From NCBI GenBank assembly GCA_039188505.1, contig JBCCZC010000038.1, positions 1 to 22,997 of the forward strand: 22,997 nucleotides of DNA, read 5' to 3'. Below, piece by piece: positions 12,872 through 20,798 of this stretch. The notes under the pieces are model-generated. The model searched no databases. It was not told the DNA's origin and saw only the letters and a program-made list of their open reading frames with translations. Every line of letters starts with the position of its first letter. Position 1 is the stretch's first letter. Origin of the DNA: JBCCZC01 sp039188505 (GTDB lineage Bacteria; Pseudomonadota; Gammaproteobacteria; Xanthomonadales; SZUA-38). A program made the position numbers and the translations under genes.

Positions 12872-15746
12872 GCCGCTGTTCGGCGCCGGCAGCGGGCCGT
12901 GCATTCGAGCGGGCCCGGCCGTCGCCTTCCCCGCGCTCGAACCCGCTGGCGAAGATCTCGTCCCCAGGTGGACCCTCGCTCCGGCAGGCAACGAGCTCGA
13001 CGTCATCGACGATCCAGGATTCCCCGGTCCCGATGCTCGAATCGCTGGCCAGGGTCCAAAGCAGGCTGACCGTGAAGCCCGCCAGCCCGGAAACGTCGGC
13101 GGTGGTCTCCCGGGCCTCGCCGGTCTCGCTGCACCAGGCCGGCAGCTCCGCCGCAGGATTGTCGAAGTCGCTCGAGATAATGGCATCGTAGGGATCCGCA
13201 CCCAGATCCTGGCTTTCGACGAGGAAGAAATCCCGGTCGTTGGGCGTGTATTCCAGCTGCCCCCCGTCGAAACACACGGCGCTCTCGCCCTCGATGTTGC
13301 GCCGATTCCTGAAGCGCAGGAGCAGCTGCGCCGCGTCCTCGGGCAGGTTGACGAACGGCGACGCCAGGCTCTCCAGGGCATCGCTGTCGACGTTCTCGAT
13401 CAGCCAGGCGTTGCCGTCGAAATCGGGAAGGCCGCTGACCAGGATCCATTCATTGCCGAAGGGGACCCAGTCTCCGGGACCGCCGTTGAAATCATCCGCG
13501 AGCAGGATTTCGGCGGTCGTTCCCGCCGGGCACCCGTTGGCTGCACGGGCGGCGGTGCGAAACTCGAAGGTCTCGGGATCGCCGTCGCCGCAGGCATTCG
13601 TGGGCGTGACCCGCCAGAAATGAACGGCGTCGTCCGCCAGCGTCACGTCCGGCTGCAGGGAGTTTCCCTGGACCTCGATGTCGACGATCGGTGCGGTGAA
13701 GCCGGGGTCCGTCGCCAGCTCGAAGCGATAGCTGTCCGCGTCGCCCGCGGTCGACCAGCGAAAGATCGGCGTGCCGACAACCGCGTCGGCTCCGTTCGCC
13801 GGCACCAGCAGGTCGAAGGTGCCCGGGCGCTCCGGCGTCACGTCGACCCAGATGTCCACCGTCTGGTCGTCGACGCCGCCCGCCGTTCCACGCACGGTCA
13901 GCTGGCTCACGCCGGCCGCGGCGCCCGGGCTGACCGTCGCCGTCGCCACCGCGGCCTCGCCCGGCACGATCGACGCGGGCGCGACGTCGGCGCTGAAGCC
14001 GGCCGGAAGGTCGTCGAAGGCCAGGGCGATGGCCTCATCGAAGCCGCCGTTGCCGACGGCGACCACCGTGACCGGATCGATCGACGCGGGCCCATCGGCC
14101 AGGCAAACGGCCTGGGACAAGCCCTCCGCGGCAAGGCTGAAGCCCTCCTCGCCACAGCCGGCGAAGCGGAAGGAGGCGATGCGTGTCGACCAGAGCGATT
14201 GCGGCGTGAACATGCTGGTGAACCAGAACGTACAGCCGTCGACGGGGTCGACCGACAGCGCGGAGTAATCGCCCCAGCGCGATGCCTGGGTCTGCGCGGC
14301 GGCGCCGTCCGCGAGCGTGATCTCGCCCCCGGTGAGAGCGCCCGGCGGGTCGCCGGCCCCGCGGCCGGCGTAGCGGAGGCTCGGGAAGGTGCTCGGGCCG
14401 GTGACGCTGTAGCCCAGCGCGATGTTGCCGCTCGCGTCCATCGCGGCGCTCGCCATGAAGCGGGACTCGTCGTCGTCGTCGGGCGCCAGCGTGCCCTCCT
14501 GGAAGAGCACCCAGTCACCGCTGCCGGTGCGGCGCAGCTCGAAGAACCGCAGCCCCGAGCGGTTGCTGGCGCCGAGATCCGTCACCAGGTTGCCGACCAG
14601 CGTCTCGAACATGCCGAAGTTGCGGTATTGGAGGCGCCACATCAGCACCTCCCGGACCGGATCGAGGCCGGGCGTGCTGCCGGGTTGGTCCAGGCAGTCG
14701 AAGTCCCCGCCGCAGAAGGTCGAGTCGAACTCCTCGACGGCGATCGTCTCGGCCAGCCTGACGCGGCTGGCGGCCGGATTGTCGAAGTCGACGTCGACCT
14801 CGAAGAGCTCCAGGAAATCGGCGCCGGGGTTGTTGCTGCCCGGATCGTGCAGCTCGTCGTCGCGGTGGCGCATCACGATACCTGGTCCGACCGGCGCGAG
14901 GCGGCCGTCATGGTCAGCCGGAGTCGGGGTCTGGAATCCGAAGCCCGGCAGGCGGTCGATGAGGAAGCGGACCGCCGATGCCTCCTGGCCGGACAGCATG
15001 GCCGCCCGGTCCAGCGCGAAGACCGACGGCCCGAGGTCCTCATTGGCCGTCACGATGTAGGCGTCGTTCCAGACTCCGTATTTAGGGTAGTCGGGAAAGG
15101 AGGGTGCGCTGAACGAGTAGTTCATCCAGCTACTGGTGACCGCGTCGCTGGTGCTCGACACGTACACGCAGAGCTGATCCGTGCCCGGAGATGTGAACTC
15201 GGTGATCAACCAGCGCTGGGCGAGCTCGTCGTAGAGCACGATGGGATCGCCGGCGCCGGAGTTGGCGCAGGTGCTGCCGGGCTGGGCAAGCGATGCCATC
15301 GTGAGCGGGCCGGCCACGAGGCTGCCGCTGGCCTTGTCGAAGACGCGCACGATGGACCCGCCGGCCCCGTTTGTCGCCTGGATGAAATGGGTCGGGCCGA
15401 CATCGCCGGTGGGATCGGGCGGAAACACGCCGTTGAAGCCCTGGGCGCCGTCGTTGCTGCCGATGTCGATGAGCGGCAGCCCCGGCGCGCGGGTGGCGGT
15501 CCCCTTGAACGCCGTGCCAGCGCTCACCGGGGACGGTGGATTGACGGGCACCGGAACTGCATTCAGCAGCGGATCGTCAGCGTGCTGCCGCGGTACCAGT
15601 CGTACGGGATCGCCGGGCTGCCAGGGGGCCACCACAGGCGCGTCCGCGAGGGTGCCCTGGAGCGGCGCGGGCAGCGAGCGCTCCACGGCGATCTGGGCGA
15701 GCGGTCCGGGCGCCGCCAGGACGGCAACGAGGAGCAGGCTGTTCAT
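12840..15746 (-). CDS. Large exported multi-domain protein (968 aa), function unknown
   Basis: I start at the ATG at 15746, which overlaps the preceding gene's TGA (ATGA). It begins MNSLLLVAVLAAPGPLAQ, a short signal peptide; the 40 codons upstream are inside the lipoprotein gene. Residues about 90-560 form one unit that begins GFNGVFPPDPTGDVGPTHFIQ and contains DYPKYGVWNDAYIVTAN, LMWRLQYRNFG, MASAAMDASGNIALGYS and GDYSALSVDPVDGCTFWFTS, resembling beta-propeller-like secreted proteins. An Ig-like region follows (LPAGFSADVAPASIVPGEAA), then a fibronectin-type segment (PIFRWSTAGDADSYRFELAT) and a jelly-roll-like end (FNGGPGDW, RFRNRRNIEGESAVCFDGG, SSIGTGESWIVDDVEL). Near the C-terminus lies GDEIFASGFERG, like the IF-x-x-GFE ending seen in many Xanthomonadales secreted proteins, but here it is followed by about 30 basic residues. 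Confidence 0.85.
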   Translation of the reverse strand: MNSLLLVAVLAAPGPLAQIAVERSLPAPLQGTLADAPVVAPWQPGDPVRLVPRQHADDPLLNAVPVPVNPPSPVSAGTAFKGTATRAPGLPLIDIGSNDGAQGFNGVFPPDPTGDVGPTHFIQATNGAGGSIVRVFDKASGSLVAGPLTMASLAQPGSTCANSGAGDPIVLYDELAQRWLITEFTSPGTDQLCVYVSSTSDAVTSSWMNYSFSAPSFPDYPKYGVWNDAYIVTANEDLGPSVFALDRAAMLSGQEASAVRFLIDRLPGFGFQTPTPADHDGRLAPVGPGIVMRHRDDELHDPGSNNPGADFLELFEVDVDFDNPAASRVRLAETIAVEEFDSTFCGGDFDCLDQPGSTPGLDPVREVLMWRLQYRNFGMFETLVGNLVTDLGASNRSGLRFFELRRTGSGDWVLFQEGTLAPDDDDESRFMASAAMDASGNIALGYSVTGPSTFPSLRYAGRGAGDPPGALTGGEITLADGAAAQTQASRWGDYSALSVDPVDGCTFWFTSMFTPQSLWSTRIASFRFAGCGEEGFSLAAEGLSQAVCLADGPASIDPVTVVAVGNGGFDEAIALAFDDLPAGFSADVAPASIVPGEAAVATATVSPGAAAGVSQLTVRGTAGGVDDQTVDIWVDVTPERPGTFDLLVPANGADAVVGTPIFRWSTAGDADSYRFELATDPGFTAPIVDIEVQGNSLQPDVTLADDAVHFWRVTPTNACGDGDPETFEFRTAARAANGCPAGTTAEILLADDFNGGPGDWVPFGNEWILVSGLPDFDGNAWLIENVDSDALESLASPFVNLPEDAAQLLLRFRNRRNIEGESAVCFDGGQLEYTPNDRDFFLVESQDLGADPYDAIISSDFDNPAAELPAWCSETGEARETTADVSGLAGFTVSLLWTLASDSSIGTGESWIVDDVELVACRSEGPPGDEIFASGFERGEGDGRARSNARPAAGAEQRLIRRRASGPE

Positions 15747-16483
15747 GGCAAGGGTCCCCCCGTGACCGCCTCCAGCGGCCTTGTGCTGTCGATGATCTCG
15801 ATTCGGCCCCGCTCGGAGGCCAGGTCGAAGGCGCTGGCGCCCGTTCCCCGCTGGAATCGGACGCACCCCGTGTCGTCCTCACCGGTCCCCAGCGACGCCT
15901 CGATCGAGACGCTGGCGGCGCAGGCGGTCACGGCAACATGGCGACGCGGCGCGAGCGCGCGGATCGTCCCCGAGCCGCTGCGGGCCACGTGCCGGCCGCG
16001 CCATTTCGGGCGCAGCGGTCGTAGCACGATGGCTCCGGCTTCGGTCGTGGCGTCCATGGTTCCGGACGATTGCAGGCGGACCTCGCCGGTGACGCTGCGC
16101 GCGGAAACGGGATTGTCGATGCCGCGACTGCTGATGCGCCCGTCGCCGGTCTCGAGGGAAACGGGATGCCCGGGCGCCACGTGCAGCGCGACGTCGATGC
16201 GTGCGCAACCCGTGCCGTCAGTATGGATGTGAATGCCACCGGGTCGCGGCGAGGAAACGATGACCTCCCTGCCTGCTCGGCACTGGGCGACGGCCGTCAG
16301 GCCGACGAATCCGGCGGATGCGGTCCGCACGTGAATGTCGCCGAAGCGGTTCACCACGGCGATCGTCTCGTCTGGCCCGAGCACCGCCGACCACCGCTGG
16401 ACCCGCAGCTCAGGTGGGTGCGCCGCGCAGCCAACCAGCAGCGCCAGGCCCAGCAAGATGTGGATCGGCCGTGTTCGGCGCAT
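15743..16483 (-). CDS. Lipoprotein with DUF4097-like beta-repeat body
   Basis: The 246-residue product starts at ATG 16483 behind a GGAAGGGAAG site. Residues 1-19 are a lipoprotein signal peptide (IHILLGLALLVGC, lipobox LVGC, Cys19). The body is a run of short beta strands typical of DUF4097/auto-transporter-like beta-solenoids: ETIAVVNRFGDIHVRTASA, GGIHIHTDG, PVSLETGDGRISSRGIDN, ARSVTGEVRLQSSGTM, DATTEAGAIVLRPL, RSGSGTIRAL, DLASERGRIEIIDS. An envelope structural or binding role is likely. Its stop overlaps the start of the 968-residue exported protein (ATGA), so the two are translationally coupled and probably act together at the cell surface. The assignment to DUF4097 is by pattern only. 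Confidence 0.78.
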   Translation of the reverse strand: MRRTRPIHILLGLALLVGCAAHPPELRVQRWSAVLGPDETIAVVNRFGDIHVRTASAGFVGLTAVAQCRAGREVIVSSPRPGGIHIHTDGTGCARIDVALHVAPGHPVSLETGDGRISSRGIDNPVSARSVTGEVRLQSSGTMDATTEAGAIVLRPLRPKWRGRHVARSGSGTIRALAPRRHVAVTACAASVSIEASLGTGEDDTGCVRFQRGTGASAFDLASERGRIEIIDSTRPLEAVTGGPLP

Positions 16484-16569
16484 GGTCTTCCCTTCCGCTA
16501 GGAGCCTGCGCCGTCGCAACGGTCGCGGCTGCATTGCACCCCCGTCGGGCGACCCGGACCGATGGCCCG

Positions 16570-16597
16570 TTGGCCGCTCCCCGGGTTTCGTTATAGT
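16570..16597 (+). promoter_or_regulatory. Promoter placing the transcript start at the ATG (leaderless mRNA)
   Basis: TTGGCC (16570-16575) and TATAGT (16592-16597) are spaced by 16 bp. The ATG of the next gene is at 16604, only six bases after the -10 box, so transcription should begin at or next to the start codon. No Shine-Dalgarno sequence precedes the ATG, which agrees with a leaderless mRNA. Confidence 0.55.
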
Positions 16598-16603
16598 CCA
16601 CCC

Positions 16604-17701
16604 ATGAGCGATGCGCCATCCTCGAACGAGTCGTGGTCCGTCCCGTGTGAGGGCTGCGGCGCCCGGCTCGAGTATGCCCCGGGCACCGAAGTACTCGAGT
16701 GCCCCTACTGCGGGAACCGCCAGGCCATCGTCCGGACGGGCGGTGAGATCCGCGAATACCGGCTGGACGCGGCGCTCGCCGAACACACGAGGACGCGGCT
16801 CGACGATCTGCTGCCCTCGGGGCAGGCCGTGAGCTGCGAGAACTGCAGCGCGATCACCGTGCTGGAACACCAGGCCGACCGCTGTCCCTACTGCGACTCG
16901 CCCGTAGTCGTCGACCTCGAGGCGGGAAAGGCGGCCATCTACGCGCCGGAGAGCGTGCTGCCCTTCGGGCTGGACCGGAATGCGGCGAAGCAGGCGTTTC
17001 GCCGCTGGGTCAAGGGGTTGTGGTTCGCTCCGAACGACCTCTGGAAGCGGGCGAGGGCGGAGGCCATCGACGGGGTGTACCTGCCGTACTGGACCTTCGA
17101 TTCGCGGACCGCAACGCGCTACACCGGGCAGCGGGGCGAGCATTACTGGGTGACCGAGCACTACACGGATGCGGAGGGCCAACGGCGGTCGCGGCAGGTT
17201 CGCCGGACGCGTTGGTACCCGGCGACAGGGACCGTCCGCGTGGACTTCGACGACCTCCTCATCTGCGCCACCCGATCCTTGCCCGACAAGCTCATCTACG
17301 CGCTCGAGCCCTGGGATCTCGGCCACCTGCGTCCTTTCGCACCGGCCTATCTCAGCGGTTTCCTGGCAGAGCGCTACCGGGTGGAGCTGAATGAGGGGTT
17401 CGACATCGCGGATCAGCGAATGCGGCCGCGCATCCGGACGTCGATCCATGCAGCGATCGGTGGCGACGAGCAGAGGATCAATTCCATGGACGTCGCGCAC
17501 TCAGACGTGCACTTCAAGCACCTCTTGCTGCCCCTCTGGATCAGCAGTTTCCGCTACCGTCGGCGCGTCTACCGGTTCATCGTCAATGCCCGCACAGGGG
17601 AGGTTGCAGGCGAGCGGCCCTGGAGCTGGCTCAAGATCACGCTGGCGGTGATCGCCGTTCTGGTCTTGCTCGGTCTCGGGCTCGGGCTGGCGCAGCGCTG
17701 A
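16604..17701 (+). CDS. Zinc-ribbon protein with C-terminal membrane anchor
   Basis: The 365-residue product carries two CxxC...CxxC zinc ribbons: C15/C18 with C33/C36 (CEGC, CPYC) and C78/C81 with C94/C97 (CENC, CPYC). A well-structured middle follows: ESVLPFGLDRNAAKQAFRRW, KGLWFAPNDLWKRARAEAIDGVYLPYW, GQRGEHYWVTEHYTD, WYPATGTVRVDFDDLL, SLPDKLIYALEPWDLGHLRPF. The C-terminus has one hydrophobic helix (about 344-362) and a very short tail. Such proteins are often labelled 'primosomal/helicase-like' in databases because of the zinc ribbons, but there are no helicase motifs here. The function is unknown; a membrane-anchored cytoplasmic protein is the likely topology. The start is fixed by a promoter six bases upstream. 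It is divergent from the lipoprotein gene. Confidence 0.85.
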   Translation: MSDAPSSNESWSVPCEGCGARLEYAPGTEVLECPYCGNRQAIVRTGGEIREYRLDAALAEHTRTRLDDLLPSGQAVSCENCSAITVLEHQADRCPYCDSPVVVDLEAGKAAIYAPESVLPFGLDRNAAKQAFRRWVKGLWFAPNDLWKRARAEAIDGVYLPYWTFDSRTATRYTGQRGEHYWVTEHYTDAEGQRRSRQVRRTRWYPATGTVRVDFDDLLICATRSLPDKLIYALEPWDLGHLRPFAPAYLSGFLAERYRVELNEGFDIADQRMRPRIRTSIHAAIGGDEQRINSMDVAHSDVHFKHLLLPLWISSFRYRRRVYRFIVNARTGEVAGERPWSWLKITLAVIAVLVLLGLGLGLAQR

Positions 17702-17753
17702 GCCGCGCTCATCTTCACCGTGAGTGCGCGTCGCGGGCGGCACGCTTCGCGCC

Positions 17754-18170
17754 ATGCAGGCCTCCAGAATCTTCCTCGATCTCTCCCTGGCGTCGCTCCT
17801 CGGCGGCATGGTGTTCTTTGCTGCCGTAGTCGCGCCCCAGGTCTTCCGGACGCTGGCACCGGACGACGCGGGGCGATTCCTGCGGGCCCTGTTCCCGCGC
17901 TACTACCTGTTCATGATCGTGACGGCCGGGGCTGCAGCGCTGGCCGCTCTACCGGCAAGCTTCGTTGCCGCGGCCGCGCTGGCCGCCGTAGCCGTGACCA
18001 CGGTGCTGGTGCGACAATTTCTCGTGCCGCGCCTCAACGCCTGGCGCGACGCGGAGCTGGCGGGCGACGCCGCCGCGGGCCGCCGCTTCGCAACCGGGCA
18101 CCGGCTGAGCGTTGTGATCAATCTGCTGCAGCTCGTGGCGGTCATCGCCATCGTCGTCCGCGGGATCTGA
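17754..18170 (+). CDS. DUF4149-type small membrane protein
   Basis: From ATG 17754 the product has 138 residues with four hydrophobic helices: IFLDLSLASLLGGMVFFAAV, YYLFMIVTAGAAALAALP, AAAALAAVAVTTVLV and LSVVINLLQLVAVIAIVV. The first helix, followed by APQVFRTL, the loop VPRLNAWRDA, and F-x-x-GHRLSVVINLLQL, matches the DUF4149 (TMEM205-like) pattern. A GTG at 17724 would add ten residues in front of the first membrane helix; neither start has a clear ribosome binding site. The function is unknown. It lies 52 bases after the zinc-ribbon gene on the same strand and could share its transcript. Confidence 0.8.
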   Translation: MQASRIFLDLSLASLLGGMVFFAAVVAPQVFRTLAPDDAGRFLRALFPRYYLFMIVTAGAAALAALPASFVAAAALAAVAVTTVLVRQFLVPRLNAWRDAELAGDAAAGRRFATGHRLSVVINLLQLVAVIAIVVRGI

Positions 18171-18197
18171 CCAGACGTCGCTGCCCGCCTCGAGCGG

Positions 18198-19481
18198 TTG
18201 CGCCGGGACGCCGGGTCCCGGCATAGTGCCGCCATCGCGGCGATCGGGGGCCAACCCGCCTTGCTCCGGTACGTTTCTCCTTTCCTTCTCGGCGCCTGCG
18301 CCTGCTGGCTGGCCATCGTTCGGGGCGGGACCGATCCGCTGGCTCCCGCGGGGGCGGGCTTGCTCCTGGCTGGTGCCTGGCTCACGGCCGAGCGCTACGG
18401 CAGCTTACGCGAATGGCTCATCGTGCTCGGCGTGGTCACCGCCACCGGGCTGCTGGCCGCGACCATCGGCTACCTGGGTCATGAGCAGGTATACTGGGTC
18501 TTCGTACGGGACTGGCTCGTCCTGTTCGTCATCTATTGGGCGGCAACGGGGCTCGCGGCCGCCTATGAGCCGCGTCAGCTGCGGCTGTTGCTGGGGATCA
18601 TCGTCGGGCTCGGTCATTTTCAGGCCGTATACGGACTCATCGCGGTGGCCAGCGCCGACCCATTGATCCTGGGGGTCTGGCCGCGCCTCATCAGCCTTGA
18701 CGTACTCACCGGGACGTTCATCAATCGTAATCACGTGGTCGACCTGCTGGCGGCGGCCTGGATCTTCGGGCTGGCGCTGACGCCGGAGCTGCTGCGTGAA
18801 AGACCGCTTCGCTGGGGTGGCTGGTTCCTGCTCTCGCTGGTCCTCGGGATGGCGGTGTTCGCCACGCAGTCCAGGCTCGGTGTCGCCGCAGCGGTTGCCG
18901 GAATCGCCCTGTTCGGGTTCCTTCGCCACCGGTCGATGCAGGCGGGGGCGGAGCTTTCGATGCGCTGGGTGGCGGGTGCCCTGGGGGTGGGCCTGGTCGC
19001 CGCCGTCTGGTTCGGGCTCGCGGGTCTCGTCGGTCGCTTTCTCCAGGTGCCGGACGATGTCGGCCGCCTCGAACTCTGGCGGGGCGTGCTCGAGGCGCCG
19101 GCCGCCTTGTGGTGGCTCGGCGCGGGCCCGGGACAGTTCGCCGACGCGTTCAAGGCCTTCAAGCCGCTGGCGCTCGTCGCGGATACGGAGCACGCGCACA
19201 ACGACTACCTCGAGATCCTCTTCGAGCTGGGTATCGTGGGCGCCACGGTCTGCCTAGGCGCCCTGCTGTGGTGGTTGCATCGGCGCTGGGGGCTCCCGCC
19301 GCACCCCCTGCGTGGCGCGGCCGTGGCGGTCGTCGCGGTTTACCTCGTCCACGCCCTCGGCGATTTCGGGCTCCACGTCCCCGGGGCTGCGATCGTCTTC
19401 TGGATTGCGCTGGGAATCGCCGTCAATGATCGGCTCGAACCACCGCCTAGCGGCCGTCGACGCCGGTCGTCGGGCCGCTGA
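18198..19481 (+). CDS. O-antigen ligase/polymerase-like (Wzy_C family) membrane protein
   Basis: The frame gives 427 residues from TTG 18198. A second TTG at 18261, just before LRYVSPFLLGACACW, may be the real start; there is no in-frame ATG or GTG near the N-terminus. About ten to twelve membrane helices are present. Family signs are GTFINRNHVVDLLAA near 175-190, ATQSRLGVAAAVAG, a periplasmic loop with RLELWRGVLEA and WWLGAGPGQFADAFKAF, and the Wzy_C/RfaL-type AHNDYLEILFELGIVG near 335-350. Members join lipid-linked glycan units to a polymer or to lipid A core at the periplasmic face. Its position ahead of wecA and the export genes supports a polymerase or ligase role in exopolysaccharide assembly; sequence alone does not decide which. 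Confidence 0.88.
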   Translation: MRRDAGSRHSAAIAAIGGQPALLRYVSPFLLGACACWLAIVRGGTDPLAPAGAGLLLAGAWLTAERYGSLREWLIVLGVVTATGLLAATIGYLGHEQVYWVFVRDWLVLFVIYWAATGLAAAYEPRQLRLLLGIIVGLGHFQAVYGLIAVASADPLILGVWPRLISLDVLTGTFINRNHVVDLLAAAWIFGLALTPELLRERPLRWGGWFLLSLVLGMAVFATQSRLGVAAAVAGIALFGFLRHRSMQAGAELSMRWVAGALGVGLVAAVWFGLAGLVGRFLQVPDDVGRLELWRGVLEAPAALWWLGAGPGQFADAFKAFKPLALVADTEHAHNDYLEILFELGIVGATVCLGALLWWLHRRWGLPPHPLRGAAVAVVAVYLVHALGDFGLHVPGAAIVFWIALGIAVNDRLEPPPSGRRRRSSGR

Positions 19482-19570
19482 CTGGCAATTCGGCAGCGGG
19501 CTTGTAAGATCCGAAGTGCAGGTTTCGACACAGGGTCGCCGGTCAGAACCGCCACAGGGAGGCTGGCGCC

Positions 19571-20680
19571 ATGGAGCGCTATGGGTTGGATGAAACGCTG
19601 ATTCTGCTGGGAGCCACGGCGCTGGCTGCGCTCCTCTGCGTCGTCCTGACGCCGGCGGCGCGGTTCGTCGGCCTCATCGACCACCCTTCCCCGAACAAGC
19701 CCCACGAAGGCGAAGTGCCCCTCGTCGGCGGAATCGCCGTGCTGCTGGCCGTTGCCGCGGTCGTACCGCTGCTCTTGCCGCTTGGCAGCGTTTCGCCCTG
19801 GCTGGTTGGCGGCGCTGTTGCCATGCTGCTGACGGGTGCCTTCGACGACGCGATCGAGCTCGGCCCGCGGCTGCGGCTGTTGCTGCAGGTCGGCGTGTGT
19901 ACCGTAGCCGCGGTTTACGGCCAGATGCTCATCTCGGATTTCGGCAAGCTGCTGAGCGAGCAAACGCTCGCCCTCGGCTCCCTGGCGGTGCCCATCACCG
20001 TCTTCGCCGTGGTCGGCTTGATCAATGCGTTCAATATGGTCGATGGCATGGACGGGCTTGCGGGCTCCGTATTCGTCGTTGCTGCCGGAGCCATGGCGAT
20101 CTGCGGCGTGGCGGCGGGCCAGCCTTCCGGGATGATCGCGGCGGTGCTGGCAAGCGCGGTGTCCGGGTTCCTGCTGCTCAACGCCCGGTTTCCCTGGAAT
20201 CAACGCGCCCGGGTGTTCATGGGTGATTCCGGCTCCATGCTGCTGGGCTTCCTGCTCGGATGGTTCACGGTGGTCCTGAGCCAGGGGGAGGGCCGGGCCT
20301 TCGCGCCGGTTACGGCGATCTGGCTTTGCGCAGTGCCGCTGCTCGACACGGGCTCGCTCATCATTCGTCGCATCGGCAGCGGTCACGGACCGCTCAATCG
20401 GGACCTGCACCATCTCCATCACCTCTTCCTCCGCGCCGGCTTCTCGGTGACGCAGACCTGGCTGATCATCGTGGCGCTGACCGCGCTGCTGGCGGCTGTC
20501 GGCCTCGTCGGGGAATTCTCGGGGGTGCCGGAGCACTGGCGGTTCTACGGCTTCCTGGTGGTTACCGTGGCCTACCACCTCTCCGTCGTTCGGCTCTGGC
20601 GCCAGGGCAGGGTCTTCGGGCGTGAGATCCTCGACATGGAAGCCATTCGGGCAATACGGGCCCGCCAGTCCGTCTCCTGA
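19571..20680 (+). CDS. wecA: WecA-type undecaprenyl-phosphate sugar-1-phosphate transferase
   Basis: The 369-residue product starts at ATG with AGGGAGG nine bases upstream. It is a polytopic MraY/WecA-family enzyme with about eleven helices. Motifs: HPSPNKPHEGEVPLVGG (39-55), the Asp pair in GAFDDAIELGPRLRLL (about 89-104), NAFNMVDGMDGLAG (153-166), VFMGDSGSMLLGF (near 217-229) and the loop H-residue cluster RDLHHLHHLFLRAG (near 279-292). These bind magnesium, undecaprenyl phosphate and the UDP-sugar. The HLHH loop favours the WecA/Rfe branch (UDP-GlcNAc-like substrate) over MraY. It makes the first lipid-linked sugar of a surface polysaccharide. It is the second gene of the plus-strand locus that continues with wza- and wzc-like genes. 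Confidence 0.9.
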   Translation: MERYGLDETLILLGATALAALLCVVLTPAARFVGLIDHPSPNKPHEGEVPLVGGIAVLLAVAAVVPLLLPLGSVSPWLVGGAVAMLLTGAFDDAIELGPRLRLLLQVGVCTVAAVYGQMLISDFGKLLSEQTLALGSLAVPITVFAVVGLINAFNMVDGMDGLAGSVFVVAAGAMAICGVAAGQPSGMIAAVLASAVSGFLLLNARFPWNQRARVFMGDSGSMLLGFLLGWFTVVLSQGEGRAFAPVTAIWLCAVPLLDTGSLIIRRIGSGHGPLNRDLHHLHHLFLRAGFSVTQTWLIIVALTALLAAVGLVGEFSGVPEHWRFYGFLVVTVAYHLSVVRLWRQGRVFGREILDMEAIRAIRARQSVS

Positions 20681-20764
20681 GGCCGGCTCCGCTGGTCGCC
20701 CCGCACCGTCCGCTGGGTAGCTGATCGCTTTTCTTCTACCCGCCATCTGGCTAAGATGCGAACT

Positions 20765-20779
20765 AGATCAGAAGGATCT
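20765..20779. promoter_or_regulatory. Dyad in the leader of the FecR-domain gene
   Basis: AGATC-AGAAG-GATCT is a perfect 5-bp dyad with a 5-base centre, just after a weak -10 box (TAAGAT, 20752-20757; upstream TTTTCT at 20729-20734) and six bases before the ribosome binding site GGGAAGG (20785-20791). It could be an operator or a small 5'-leader hairpin for the fecR-like/wza-like part of the locus. Confidence 0.35.
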
Positions 20780-20798
20780 GAACAGGGAAGGTAGACTG

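Noticed and set aside
13620..16232. 870-codon plus-strand open frame opposite the exported protein and lipoprotein genes
   Set aside because: Antisense shadow in GC-rich DNA; composition is Arg/Gly/Ala-dominated and the minus strand has signal peptides and domains.
16604..17701. Primosomal/helicase-like function for the zinc-ribbon protein
   Set aside because: Only the zinc ribbons would support it; Walker A/B and other helicase motifs are absent and there is a C-terminal membrane helix.
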